A stretch of DNA of 62,606 nt from CAMLKC01 sp035493555 (GTDB lineage Bacteria; Patescibacteriota; Saccharimonadia; Saccharimonadales; Saccharimonadaceae): contig DATJIC010000007.1 of NCBI GenBank assembly GCA_035493555.1, positions 1 through 62,606 of the forward strand, given 5' to 3'. The position numbers and the translations under genes are program-made. The notes below the pieces were generated by a model. The model ran no database searches. It saw only the letters and a list, made by a program, of their open reading frames with translations, and was not told the origin of the DNA. This document shows positions 1-8,462 of this stretch, in pieces (position 1 is the first letter of the stretch; the number at the start of each line of letters is the position of its first letter).

Positions 1-193
1 CTACCATACCCGCCGAATGCGTTACGACGTGCGCTCCCCTCGTCATCCGGTCAAGTTTGTCCCGGTCTGTCATGGCTTCCCTGAAAGATATACCCTCAAA
101 GTCATCATCATGGTAAGCGGCGAGAGAGCGGGCTACTTTCTCGACCTGCTTGCTACCACTGGCGAAGCCGCCGACAATGACGTTGTGGGCCAT
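1..193 (-). CDS. alpha/beta-hydrolase-like protein, N-terminal part (cut by window edge)
   Basis: The minus-strand reading frame opens with ATG at 191-193 and runs without a stop to the left window edge (64 codons seen). It begins MAHNVIVGGFASGSKQVEKV and reaches a THSAGM nucleophile-elbow-like motif (T-H-S-A-G) just before the edge. The next gene upstream (228-863) has the same arrangement, with a Gly-rich start, an SFxEA motif and then ITHSAGM. The two are therefore tandem paralogs transcribed in the same direction, 34 bp apart. The likely role is a small serine hydrolase or esterase of the alpha/beta fold; the substrate is unknown. The catalytic acid and histidine would lie outside the window. 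Confidence 0.6.
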   Translation of the reverse strand, partial: MAHNVIVGGFASGSKQVEKVARSLAAYHDDDFEGISFREAMTDRDKLDRMTRGAHVVTHSAGMV

Positions 194-227
194 AGTAGAC
201 TAATTATACCATAAAGCTACAACAATT

Positions 228-863
228 CTAGCGGCTTAGCTGGGCAAGCACTTCGGCGGGATAAAACACAAACTCGTCATGGTGGCCCAATAGGTTGTCG
301 CATATATTTACGCCGTGTTCGCGGGCAATGGCAATGTGCGGATGGTGCACTGATTCGGGGAACAGGAGTTCGTTTTCCATAAAGCCCAGCGTTACCTTTG
401 TACCGCCCTGTGTCATCTCAACCGCTGTCTGCGCCGCATTAAAGGCACTTATCTCTCTCGTAAGCAAACTATTCTGCAGCGGCCGAGAAACACGTTCAAA
501 AAAAGAATGCAGATGATACATGAGAATTTTACGCGGCCTTCCATGCGATTCGGACCCACTTGCGATGAGTGCCAGCGTTTTAGGGAACGAACGCAGTAAC
601 AATAGCGACGCGAAAACGGGCATCGGCGGAGCAATAGCGATCAGCTCTTTTGGCGTCGTGTTCTTAAGCAGCATCATGCCGGCCGAGTGCGTAATAACAA
701 GACACTCCGGCGCAAGCCGGGCTACTTTAGCCTTGTTTTTATACGCCTCACTAAAGGACATACCTATGACATTGGCGCCAAAATAGTTCGCTAAAGCGTC
801 CGCAATCAAAGCGGCGAGATAAGAATCACTCCCTACCCCGCCGATATATAGTATTTTTTTCAT
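228..863 (-). CDS. alpha/beta-hydrolase-fold protein
   Basis: This 211-residue protein has the build of a compact alpha/beta hydrolase. A beta strand with a Gly-rich turn at the start (KKILYIGGVGSDS) is followed by VITHSAGMM near residue 60, where Ser would be the nucleophile of a GxSxG-like elbow (the first Gly is replaced by Thr). A late GHHDEFVF near residue 195 could supply the catalytic His. No signal peptide or membrane segment is seen, so it is probably cytoplasmic. It is the first gene of a tandem pair with the partial gene at 1-193. AGTAGG just before the ATG is a weak ribosome site. The substrate cannot be told from sequence. Confidence 0.6.
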   Translation of the reverse strand: MKKILYIGGVGSDSYLAALIADALANYFGANVIGMSFSEAYKNKAKVARLAPECLVITHSAGMMLLKNTTPKELIAIAPPMPVFASLLLLRSFPKTLALIASGSESHGRPRKILMYHLHSFFERVSRPLQNSLLTREISAFNAAQTAVEMTQGGTKVTLGFMENELLFPESVHHPHIAIAREHGVNICDNLLGHHDEFVFYPAEVLAQLSR

Positions 864-889
864 CCTACTATTACGATACTACAGAATGC

Positions 890-2512
890 TTAGATCACCC
901 TATTGATCTCGTCAAGTGTTGTCTCCCCGCGAAGCGCGGCAAGCACACCCACCTGGAGAAGTGTCAGCATCCCGCCCTTTCTTGCTTCTTCTTCAATCAC
1001 TTCAGTGTGGATCTCTTTTACATCACCGCGAAGGAACTTCTGGATGTTTTCGTTTACTACCATCTGCTCCATAATGACCACACGGCCTTTATACCCAAAA
1101 GGCACGTCGTCACTCGGAACCGGCCGCCAGAGCTTAAAGTTATCGAGATCGGGCTTCTCAACGTCATCCGGAAGGTCCTTTAAAATACCCCGGACATAAT
1201 CACGTGTCGCTTCGTCGGGCTCGTATTCCTCTTTCGTTGCGTCATACAGACGGCGCACAAGCCGCTGCGCAATCAGCATACGGATAGCAGAGCTAAAGAT
1301 AGGGTTAACACCGATAAGATCAATCATACGGCTGAATGCCGCGCTTGTTGAGTTGGCGTGAAAGCTTGAAAGCACAAGATGACCTGTAATTGAGGCCTGG
1401 ATAGCCGTTTTGGCAGTATCCTGGTCACGGATCTCACCCACCATCACGACATCAGGGTCAAGACGCAGTACGCTGCGCAAACCTTCGGCAAAACTCTGGC
1501 CGCCCGTTGTATTAATAGGAATCTGCGAAATACCGCTTAGGCCATACTCGATCGGGTCTTCAAGCGTAATAAGCTTGCGGTCGGGGGTATTTAATGCGTT
1601 AAGCATACTATACAGCGTCGTCGACTTACCCGAGCCGGTTGGACCAACCATCAGCACCATGCCGCGAGGATGGCTGATCACATCGTCGATCTCTTTGCGC
1701 TGCCTATCGGGGATGCCAAGAAGATCAAGGTTAAGCAGGCTTTCGTCAAAGTTAAACAAACGGAGTACGGCGTCCTGGCCATACATGGTAGGCACTGTTT
1801 CGACACGAATGTTTAACAGATGTGTCGCTCCGCCGCGCGTGATCTCTTTTTGCATATGCCCGGATTGCGCCTCATTTGCCGCGGAAGAAACGTTTGCCCT
1901 TGAAGCGAGTTCGCCCATAATAATGCGGTACCTGTCTTTATCAAGATTAGCAACGGGGTGAAGCGCACCGTCAACGCGCATACGAACACGGATATAGGTC
2001 CGTTCGTTTTCAATGTGGATATCGCTTGCGTTCAGCTTGTCGGCCTGATCGATAAGATAGTCGAAAACACGGTCGCTTCCTACGGAGTTAAGCGTTTGGC
2101 TCACCTGGGAAAGTGTATCGCTGTCGCCCTCTTTGGCAATTTCAATATCGTCGTAAATAATTTGTTTTGGCGGGTCAAACCGCTTCATAAATTCACGGAA
2201 GGCACTTCCGCTAATAAGTAGGAACTGCGTTTTATCGCCGCGGTCGCTGTACTCGTTTTCCATTGCCTTTATAAGCGACTGGGGTGTTTGGCTCGTTACG
2301 CCAAAACGAAACGGCTCGATACCTCCGCCAGCAACAAGTGGTACGATATGCCCCTTGTACATGTCGGCATTCTCAAGAATACCCTTTGCAAGCGGCAGGT
2401 CGTTTTCAAGCGTGCGGGTATCCAGGTACTGAAGCCCTAAAATAGCCGCCCGCTGCTGGGTTGCTTTCTCGTCTTGGTCGCGTCGGCGTTCCTGGATTTT
2501 TTCTTCATCCAT
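890..2512 (-). CDS. pilB: PilB/GspE-type secretion or type IV pilus assembly ATPase
   Basis: This 540-residue hexameric ATPase would drive pilus extension or type II-like secretion at the inner face of the membrane. The C-terminal half holds the family signatures in order: Walker A GPTGSGKST (about 288-296), Asp box ITLEDPIEY (about 318), Walker B LRLDPDVVMVGEIRD (about 350) and His box GHLVLSSFHAN (about 382). The N-terminal part (about 1-130) is a divergent N1-like domain. The zinc-binding four-cysteine segment found after RLVRRL in most GspE/PilB proteins is missing, and no cysteines are seen there. No other pilus genes lie in the window. Start ATG at 2512, with a TAAACT -10-like box close upstream. 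Saccharibacteria commonly encode type IV pili, which fits. Confidence 0.88.
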   Translation of the reverse strand: MDEEKIQERRRDQDEKATQQRAAILGLQYLDTRTLENDLPLAKGILENADMYKGHIVPLVAGGGIEPFRFGVTSQTPQSLIKAMENEYSDRGDKTQFLLISGSAFREFMKRFDPPKQIIYDDIEIAKEGDSDTLSQVSQTLNSVGSDRVFDYLIDQADKLNASDIHIENERTYIRVRMRVDGALHPVANLDKDRYRIIMGELASRANVSSAANEAQSGHMQKEITRGGATHLLNIRVETVPTMYGQDAVLRLFNFDESLLNLDLLGIPDRQRKEIDDVISHPRGMVLMVGPTGSGKSTTLYSMLNALNTPDRKLITLEDPIEYGLSGISQIPINTTGGQSFAEGLRSVLRLDPDVVMVGEIRDQDTAKTAIQASITGHLVLSSFHANSTSAAFSRMIDLIGVNPIFSSAIRMLIAQRLVRRLYDATKEEYEPDEATRDYVRGILKDLPDDVEKPDLDNFKLWRPVPSDDVPFGYKGRVVIMEQMVVNENIQKFLRGDVKEIHTEVIEEEARKGGMLTLLQVGVLAALRGETTLDEINRVI

Positions 2513-2552
2513 ATCTTTTGTAGTTTACCATAAAAGCGTGACCGTTTTATAG

Positions 2553-2561
2553 TGGTATAAT
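2553..2561 (+). promoter_or_regulatory. extended -10 promoter, probable leaderless start of trmH-like gene
   Basis: TGGTATAAT is an extended -10 box whose last base is 7 nt before the ATG at 2569. A start site 6-8 nt downstream would fall on or next to the ATG, and no Shine-Dalgarno sequence is present between them. No good -35 is seen. Confidence 0.6.
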
Positions 2562-2568
2562 CAGTCAG

Positions 2569-3057
2569 ATGCCCGAAATTATTGTTATTGCTCATAATAT
2601 TCGCTCCACCCATAATGTTGGGGCTATTTTTCGCAGCAGTGAGGGCTTTGGCGTACAAAAAATTATTTTAAGCGGATACACCCCCTACCCTTCTTATGAC
2701 GGTGACAAGCGATTGCCACATATTGCAGAGAAGCTCACTGCCCAGATTCACAAAACGGCACTCGATGCCGAAACAATTGTCCCTTTTGAGTACCAGGAGA
2801 CACCGGATTTTAACGCACTGCGAGCCTCCGGTTATACGGTTGTTGGACTCGAACAAGCACCAAACTCCATACTGCTTCCAAACTATGCGCCACCTAAAAA
2901 AATCGCACTGTTGCTTGGGGAAGAAGTAAACGGTATACCAGCCGAGCTACTAAAGGAGTGCCGAGATATAATCGAGATTCCAATGAGCGGCAAAAAAGAA
3001 TCGTTCAACGTGAGCGTAGCGGCCGGCATTGCGCTGTACCAGCTCGCCTGCAAGTAG
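2569..3057 (+). CDS. SpoU/TrmH-family (SPOUT) RNA 2'-O-methyltransferase
   Basis: This 162-residue protein has the three conserved SpoU motifs. Motif 1 is NIRSTHNVGAIFRSSEGFGV (about 10-29). Motif 2 is LLLGEEVNGIP (about 112). Motif 3 is IPMSGKKESFNVSVAAGIAL (about 137), which forms the trefoil knot that binds S-adenosylmethionine. It would 2'-O-methylate a ribose in tRNA or rRNA; the target site cannot be told. It is short because it lacks the N-terminal RNA-binding extension of RlmB. It is transcribed away from pilB and converges with the CHAP hydrolase gene, with only 2 bp between their stops. The start is fixed by the -10 box 7 nt upstream. Confidence 0.88.
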   Translation: MPEIIVIAHNIRSTHNVGAIFRSSEGFGVQKIILSGYTPYPSYDGDKRLPHIAEKLTAQIHKTALDAETIVPFEYQETPDFNALRASGYTVVGLEQAPNSILLPNYAPPKKIALLLGEEVNGIPAELLKECRDIIEIPMSGKKESFNVSVAAGIALYQLACK

Positions 3058-3059
3058 TC

Positions 3060-4250
3060 CTACTGGTCTCTGAAGTGGACAAATACGACACCGGACGAGG
3101 CGATATCCATCGTACTGTATTCGCCGGTGCCACCAAAGTTATACTGGCTGACATGAACCCAGCCGCCGCCCTGGATAGATTCAACAAGCATTGCGTGTCC
3201 GATTGGCGAGAAGCCAGGCGTAGGTGGCAAGATAGCTACCGAACCCACTGAAGGCGTGTGGTCGGTGTAGGCGCCCATGCGCTGGGTTGTTGAAGGCCAT
3301 TGGTAGGCGTTACCTTCGCCTGCAAAGTTTGTCACGTATTTACCAAAGCGATTTACCGCCGCCCAAGCCGTGTAGCTAACGCATTCACGGTTGTAGAGAC
3401 CCCATGGATCGGAGTAGGAGTCCTGTGGTCCACAGTACGTATACCCGCCGCTACACCCCATGTTACCGCTATAGTTACGGAACTGGAACGAACCAATAGA
3501 GCCGTAGTTGTAGGCACCGCCGCCCGTAGCGCGGGCGATTGCTGCCTGCTGCTCAGCCGCGATTTGCGCCATTTGTGCTTGCCCATTGGCAACTCGCTTT
3601 TCGTAGGCCGCCTCGCTACCTTTGGTCTGATTAAGCAGGGTCTGCTTTTCGGCCTCCTTGGCAGCAAGTGCAGCGCGCTGGGCTGTTTGCTGGTCGAGAA
3701 CTTTTTTAACCTCTTTTTGGTCGTGTTCCAGTTTTTCTTTGAGCGACTTGATTTCAGAGATCGTTGAGTTTAATTTATCACGAACACTCGATTGATACGT
3801 GTTTTTGTCCATATATTCGCCGACGTTCTTGCTACTGGCGAGCATCTCAAGTGGCGACACGTCGCCGTCAACATACAGGTCGGCAATGATATCGCCCAGT
3901 GCTTTTTGGTTGTTTTTGAGCTTTTGCTTGTTTTTGGCTATATCGCTTGTTAATTTGTCGAACCTTGCCTGCGATAAATCTAGTTGGGCCTGGATGGCAT
4001 TTTTCTCAGCAGTTAATGCGTTGACGGCAGCCTGTAAAGAACCTGCCTTTTTATGTAATTTATCTGCTTGGTCCTGGTATTGGTTTACTTGGTCCCGTAT
4101 CGCATTGATTTGGTCGTCATATTGGTCGGCATGGACGGCATTGTTTGTCAGTTGCAATGGCCCGGCAATCGCCACTAAGGTAGCACACACGCCAATAACG
4201 ACCCTGGAGAGCCTTGTTCGGAGTGATGATACTTGTCGGTTTCTTTTCAC
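3060..4250 (-). CDS. secreted coiled-coil CHAP-domain peptidoglycan hydrolase
   Basis: This 396-residue protein begins with a basic, then hydrophobic signal peptide ending near VHADQYDD (about residue 42). A long Gln/Lys/Ala-rich coiled coil follows (about 43-245). The C-terminal CHAP domain (about 270-396) has a candidate catalytic Cys in NRECVSYTAWAA (about 289), His in IGHAMLVES (about 352) and a polar residue in SQYNFGG. The layout matches PcsB/CwlO-type hydrolases, in which the coiled coil holds the amidase/endopeptidase inactive until it is triggered at division. The gene stands alone between dnaE and the converging methyltransferase gene. For an epibiont-type cell it could serve either self wall remodelling or host contact; only the first is standard for the family. 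Confidence 0.85.
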   Translation of the reverse strand: MKRNRQVSSLRTRLSRVVIGVCATLVAIAGPLQLTNNAVHADQYDDQINAIRDQVNQYQDQADKLHKKAGSLQAAVNALTAEKNAIQAQLDLSQARFDKLTSDIAKNKQKLKNNQKALGDIIADLYVDGDVSPLEMLASSKNVGEYMDKNTYQSSVRDKLNSTISEIKSLKEKLEHDQKEVKKVLDQQTAQRAALAAKEAEKQTLLNQTKGSEAAYEKRVANGQAQMAQIAAEQQAAIARATGGGAYNYGSIGSFQFRNYSGNMGCSGGYTYCGPQDSYSDPWGLYNRECVSYTAWAAVNRFGKYVTNFAGEGNAYQWPSTTQRMGAYTDHTPSVGSVAILPPTPGFSPIGHAMLVESIQGGGWVHVSQYNFGGTGEYSTMDIASSGVVFVHFRDQ

Positions 4251-4311
4251 TATTACCTACGCTACCATAAGCAAAATATGCACGCAATGGCTCGACCCCT
4301 GTAGGCGTTGT

Positions 4312-6633
4312 TTATTTTAATACGACGCAATCTTCACCAAGTTTTTTAACAAGCGAGCTGATAAGATCGTCGCTTCCGTCAACACGAAATGGCAGCTTGA
4401 TTGCAGACTTTTTATCTGCCCCCAGTACCAGAATGATATCGGTATTACCCACGAACTGGCTGCAGGTCTGCTTGAGGTCCATTAATGCCTCGTGGTTATC
4501 GGGTTCACGGACATGCACGAATAGTTTTTTAACGGGCGGGATATCCATAATAGGCCGGGGGGATTCGCGCTTCGGCGCCTCCTCTTTTGGCGGCGGGCTT
4601 GCGGGCGCACTTACCGAGCCGCCTGTCTTTTTTGCCCGATGTTCGGCAACACGCATCGCCTTTACCTGCGAACTCATGCGCGGTGTTTCCATTTTACGGC
4701 CGGTTGCCTCGTAGGTACGCAGCTCTTGATCGGTTACCTCTACGATTTCATCAGCGATCATTTTTGCTTCGTCACCCAGGTTACCGTCCCGGTCTCGCGC
4801 GCTCACCTTGCCCGATACCCGCATTACCGCATCCTGCACCAACTTGGCTCCCACTTGCTCATACAAATTAGGAAAAATAATTATCTCGCCCTCGCCCGTT
4901 TTATCTTCCAGTTTAACAAACGCCATTTTAGTACCCGACTTAGTAATAATCGTCCTCACGGTGCTCACAAGGCCTCCGACGGTTGCTTTTTTACCATCGA
5001 TCGCCGGTTTCATGTGTGCTAGCGGAATTGTCTGCTCTTCAAAGTACGTATCGTAATTATCAAGCGGGTGCGCGCTAATATAAAGACCGAGCAGTTCGCG
5101 CTCCCAGGTGAGGTGTTCTTTTTCCGTGTATTTTGTCGGTGCCGTTTGAAGAGTCATGGTCGACTGAATACTCGAGACGTCGCTCAGGCCGCCAAAAAGA
5201 TCGGTCTGGCCGCTTAAGGCTTCCTTTTGTACTTTGCTGGCAAACCCCTGTATGGTTTCCAGGTTAAATAAAAGGTCGGAACGGTCGCCAAACTCATCAA
5301 ACCCGCCGGATTTTATAAGTGACTCCCATGCTTTTTTGTTGAACTTGCTCACGCTGACGCGCCTGGCGAAATCCTCAATGCTCGTAAATTTTCCATCTCC
5401 CCGGGCACGCAGGACTTCCTCGACAGCGCCAACGCCCACGCCTTTGACCGCAGCCATCCCAAAGCGGATCTCGTTCTCTCCCGGCACGACGGCAAACTCA
5501 ACATAGGAGTCGTTGACACTTGGCGACAACACCTTAAGCCCCATGTGCTTGCACTCGCTGATTTCAATCGCAAGCCGGTCAATATCATCCTGGTCGCTTG
5601 TCATAACCGCCGCCATAAATGCGTCTGGATAGTGTGCCTTTAGATACGCCGTCCAGTACGAAATTAACCCGTAGCATGCCGCGTGTGATTTGTTAAAACA
5701 GTAGTTTGCAAACTCTTCCAGCTGTGCCCAGAATGTTTCGGCAACCTCTTTTTTGGCGCCACCATGCTTTATAGCACCTTCAACAAAGTCGACTTTTACC
5801 TTGCGCATGAGGTCGATCTTCTTTTTACCTACCGCCTTACGAAGCGTGTCGGCCTGTCCACCGGTAAACCCGCACCACTCTTTGGAAATCTGCATGAACT
5901 GTTCCTGGTAAACCAAAATTCCATAGGTGCTCTTAAGGGAGTTCTCCATGCCCTTGTCGAGGTAGGTAATTGGTTCCTGGCCGTGTTTTCGCTTAATAAA
6001 GCTGTCGATAAACTGCATAGGACCAGGGCGATACAGCGCCACCATGGCGATGATATCTTCAAAAACCGTTGGCTTAAGATCGCGCAGGTAGCGTTTCATA
6101 CCAGCAGACTCAAGCTGGAATACACCGGTTGTATCACCGCGCTGGAACAGTTCGTACGTTTTTACGTCGTCAAGCGGAATCTTAGAAAGATCAATCTCGT
6201 CTTTGTACACCTTGCGGATAATACGGAGCGCATTGTTAATGATCGTCAGGTTGGATAGACCCAGAAAGTCCATCTTTAGCAGACCGAGCTCCTCAACCTC
6301 ACCCATTGGGAACTGGGTTGATACGACTCCTTTTTGAGCCATTTCAAGCGGCAGATACTTTACCAGATCATCGGGCGCAATCACAACGCCGCAGGCATGC
6401 ACGCCGTGCGACCGGATAGTCCCCTCAAGACGAATAGCATAGTCAAACACCTGTTTCGCCGTTGGATTAGTCTCGTACTCCTTTTTAAGGTCAAGATCTT
6501 CCTTAACGCTTACTTTCAGGGGTATATGACGGCCTTGCGCTGGTGGCGGAATCATCTTAGAAAGACGGTCGGCCTCAGAATACGGCACCTGCAAAACACG
6601 CGCGACATCGCGTACCGCCGCCCGTGCAGCCAT
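4312..6633 (-). CDS. dnaE: DNA polymerase III alpha subunit, C-terminal fragment (after in-frame UGA)
   Basis: This 773-residue segment continues the DnaE protein of 6637-8046 in the same reading frame, after codons TGA AAA. It starts at the Met of MAARAAVRDVARVL, which in other DnaE proteins is preceded by TFG(T/K). It carries the rest of the palm and the fingers (ALYRPGPMQFIDSFIKRKHG about 200, FANYCFNKSHAACYG about 315), a helix-hairpin-helix region (about 400), an OB-fold (about 545-625) and a C-terminal tail. It cannot polymerise without the N-terminal part, which holds the two metal-binding aspartates. No Shine-Dalgarno lies before its ATG, so separate translation would depend on restart after the UGA. 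A single-base change or sequencing error is the simplest explanation. Confidence 0.85.
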   Translation of the reverse strand: MAARAAVRDVARVLQVPYSEADRLSKMIPPPAQGRHIPLKVSVKEDLDLKKEYETNPTAKQVFDYAIRLEGTIRSHGVHACGVVIAPDDLVKYLPLEMAQKGVVSTQFPMGEVEELGLLKMDFLGLSNLTIINNALRIIRKVYKDEIDLSKIPLDDVKTYELFQRGDTTGVFQLESAGMKRYLRDLKPTVFEDIIAMVALYRPGPMQFIDSFIKRKHGQEPITYLDKGMENSLKSTYGILVYQEQFMQISKEWCGFTGGQADTLRKAVGKKKIDLMRKVKVDFVEGAIKHGGAKKEVAETFWAQLEEFANYCFNKSHAACYGLISYWTAYLKAHYPDAFMAAVMTSDQDDIDRLAIEISECKHMGLKVLSPSVNDSYVEFAVVPGENEIRFGMAAVKGVGVGAVEEVLRARGDGKFTSIEDFARRVSVSKFNKKAWESLIKSGGFDEFGDRSDLLFNLETIQGFASKVQKEALSGQTDLFGGLSDVSSIQSTMTLQTAPTKYTEKEHLTWERELLGLYISAHPLDNYDTYFEEQTIPLAHMKPAIDGKKATVGGLVSTVRTIITKSGTKMAFVKLEDKTGEGEIIIFPNLYEQVGAKLVQDAVMRVSGKVSARDRDGNLGDEAKMIADEIVEVTDQELRTYEATGRKMETPRMSSQVKAMRVAEHRAKKTGGSVSAPASPPPKEEAPKRESPRPIMDIPPVKKLFVHVREPDNHEALMDLKQTCSQFVGNTDIILVLGADKKSAIKLPFRVDGSDDLISSLVKKLGEDCVVLK

Positions 6634-6636
6634 TTT

Positions 6637-6639
6637 TCA
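6637..6639 (-). other. in-frame UGA inside dnaE at the invariant glycine of TFG(T/K)MAAR
   Basis: On the minus strand the bases read ACG TTT TGA AAA ATG GCT GCA CGG. The frame is the same before and after the stop. The stop replaces a glycine conserved across bacterial DnaE proteins. UGA ends several other genes here in normal ATGA overlaps, so it is not read as Gly throughout this genome. Confidence 0.9.
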
Positions 6640-8046
6640 AAACGTGACGATATTGGACACATGGTCGGCGCCGTATTTGTCGGAACAATACTGGATCACC
6701 TCGTCACGACGGGTATCCTGAATATCCACGTCGATATCGGGCATGCTAATACGGTCGGGGTTCAGGAACCGCTCGAACAGCAGTCCGTACTTGAGCGGAT
6801 CGAGATCGGTGACGTTAAGCGCGTACGCGATAATAGAGCCGGCTGCAGACCCACGGCCAGGGCCAAAAATAATTCCCTTGGATTTACCCCAGTTAATAAA
6901 GTCCTGCACAATCAAAAAGTAACCGTTATAGCCCATGTTCTCAAGAACAGCCAATTCCATGTCGAGGCGTTCAAGCTGCTCACTGCTCAGTAGCGGCCGG
7001 ATAGCTTCAATAGACATAGTATTTGCTTTTTCAGGCTCAATACCAGCATATCGCGCAGCCATACCTCTATACACCAACTTGTCGAGGAACGATTTTTCCG
7101 TCTCACCCTCTGGAACAGGAAACGTCGGAATGAGGATACGGCCAAGCTCAATCTCAACATTGCAGCGATCAGCAATCCTGCGAGTATTTAAAACAGCTTC
7201 GGGGTGCGTTTTACTCCATCGGCCAATTATCTCTTGAGGGTCGGTGACATGCAGCTCGAACCCCTTAAGGCTCATTCTTTTTTCGTCAGAAAGAAACGCA
7301 CCAGTCCCCACACAGAGCAGGATCTCGTGAGTATCCGAGTCTTCGTGCTTCACATAATGGGCGTCGCTCGTTACTACGCAAGGAATATCAAGCTCCTCCG
7401 AAAGCCGTTCCAAGTACCCATTAATTTTGACCTGGACGTCCCACTGGGCAGGCGCGTCCGGGTGGCCGTGATCCTGAAGTTCCAGATAATACCTGTCGCC
7501 AAATAAATTCTTGTACCACGACGCGACTTTCTTTGCCTCTTCATAGTTGTCGGCACGCAGGTTTTCACCTACCTCACCGCTCGCGCACCCAGATATGGCA
7601 ATCAGCCCTTCGTTGTATTTCTCAAGCAGATCATGATCGATGCGCGGCTTATAATACATTCCCTCAAGGTTTGCCGATGTCGAGAGCTGCATAAGGTTGC
7701 GGAGCCCCGTTTCGTTCATAGAAAGAAGTGTCAGGTGATACCGGGCTTTGTCTTTTGCTGGGTCGCGATCAAAGCGGGACCTAGCCGCGACATACGCCTC
7801 CATACCCAAGATAGGTTTGATTCCTGCAGCTTTTGCCGCTTTGTAAAATTCAATAGTACCCGACATGGTCCCGTGGTCGGTAATAGCACACGCTTCCATG
7901 CCCATCTCTTTGATACTATCGACAAGCTCACCCACCTTGGTGAGACCATCAAGCAGGCTATGGTGCGTGTGATTATGCAAATGAACATAGTCAGACACTA
8001 CCAATTGGGCCGCCTGGGCCGGTTTTTCTTTTACTGCCTCCCCCAT
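6637..8046 (-). CDS. dnaE: DNA polymerase III alpha subunit, N-terminal fragment (ends at in-frame UGA)
   Basis: This 469-residue segment holds the PHP domain (about 20-240; HLHNHTHHS, AITDHGTMSG and SDAHY keep metal-binding residues, so PHP proofreading is possible) and the start of the polymerase palm: GPGRGSAAGSIIAYALNVTD (about 395) and PDIDVDIQDTRR (about 436), the catalytic Asp pair. It ends HVSNIVTF followed by TGA AAA ATG, where homologs read TFG(T/K)M. The stop falls inside the palm, not at a domain border, so neither half should fold into a complete active site alone. GGA to TGA is a one-base change. The two parts together would give about 1,244 residues, normal for DnaE. Confidence 0.88.
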   Translation of the reverse strand: MGEAVKEKPAQAAQLVVSDYVHLHNHTHHSLLDGLTKVGELVDSIKEMGMEACAITDHGTMSGTIEFYKAAKAAGIKPILGMEAYVAARSRFDRDPAKDKARYHLTLLSMNETGLRNLMQLSTSANLEGMYYKPRIDHDLLEKYNEGLIAISGCASGEVGENLRADNYEEAKKVASWYKNLFGDRYYLELQDHGHPDAPAQWDVQVKINGYLERLSEELDIPCVVTSDAHYVKHEDSDTHEILLCVGTGAFLSDEKRMSLKGFELHVTDPQEIIGRWSKTHPEAVLNTRRIADRCNVEIELGRILIPTFPVPEGETEKSFLDKLVYRGMAARYAGIEPEKANTMSIEAIRPLLSSEQLERLDMELAVLENMGYNGYFLIVQDFINWGKSKGIIFGPGRGSAAGSIIAYALNVTDLDPLKYGLLFERFLNPDRISMPDIDVDIQDTRRDEVIQYCSDKYGADHVSNIVTF

Positions 8047-8101
8047 ACTATTCTTATTATAGCAAGTCCTTCACCTGCTTAGAGCGTTATGTTTACAACG
8101 C

Positions 8102-8392
8102 TTATTTTTTTGTGTTTTGCAGCGTTTGCTGAAGCTGCTCGACCGAGTGCCCTATACCGGGAATATCAATAAAAAAGCTCATAAGCCATACCGCAAGCGC
8201 CAGGATAACCGTTCCGCCTATAACACTTCCCAGTCCAAAGAATATCCCCCGCACAAAATTCATTTTATAAATTTCAACTCGGTTACGATTAAAATCGTAA
8301 AACAGATCTTCTAGCAGGTTCTCCCGTGCACCGCGCTCGTTGCCCTTCTTAATTTCGTGGATGGCCTTTTTTGCAATGTTTCTTTCCGTCAT
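8102..8392 (-). CDS. small membrane protein, DUF5665-like
   Basis: This 96-residue protein, counted from the ATG at 8392, has a charged N-terminal half (MTERNIAKKAIHEIKKGNER) and one or two hydrophobic segments (FVRGIFFGLGSVIGGTVILA and LAVWLMSFFIDI). A short polar tail ends QQTLQNTKK. This matches the short DUF5665 family, whose function is unknown. The start was chosen at 8392 because GGAGGAAGC lies directly before it; a longer frame exists but would run into the upstream terminator hairpin. It is the last of four small genes on the minus strand encoding membrane or stress-type proteins. Confidence 0.6.
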   Translation of the reverse strand: MTERNIAKKAIHEIKKGNERGARENLLEDLFYDFNRNRVEIYKMNFVRGIFFGLGSVIGGTVILALAVWLMSFFIDIPGIGHSVEQLQQTLQNTKK

Positions 8393-8407
8393 GCTTCCTC
8401 CATATAA

Positions 8408-8442
8408 AATGACACACCGTTTATTTAAGTGTGTCATTCTTT
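8408..8442 (-). terminator. hairpin terminator after YtxH-like gene
   Basis: AATGACACAC at 8408-8417 pairs with GTGTGTCATT at 8429-8438 (10 bp, 11-nt loop). A T-rich run flanks each side (ATTTTATAT on the minus strand). It lies 20 bp after the YtxH-like stop and directly before the DUF5665-like gene. Confidence 0.65.
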
Positions 8443-8462
8443 TGATTCGTAATCAAGGCGCT

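Noticed and set aside
6637..6639. Genome-wide UGA-to-glycine recoding (code 25)
   Set aside because: UGA ends gatC, tktN, cyoA, cyoC, pheS and the PNPOx-like gene exactly in ATGA overlaps, with normal protein ends.
6600..6660. Split intein at the dnaE break
   Set aside because: No intein residues are coded on either side, and known DnaE split-intein sites lie elsewhere (before CFNKSH, which is intact here).
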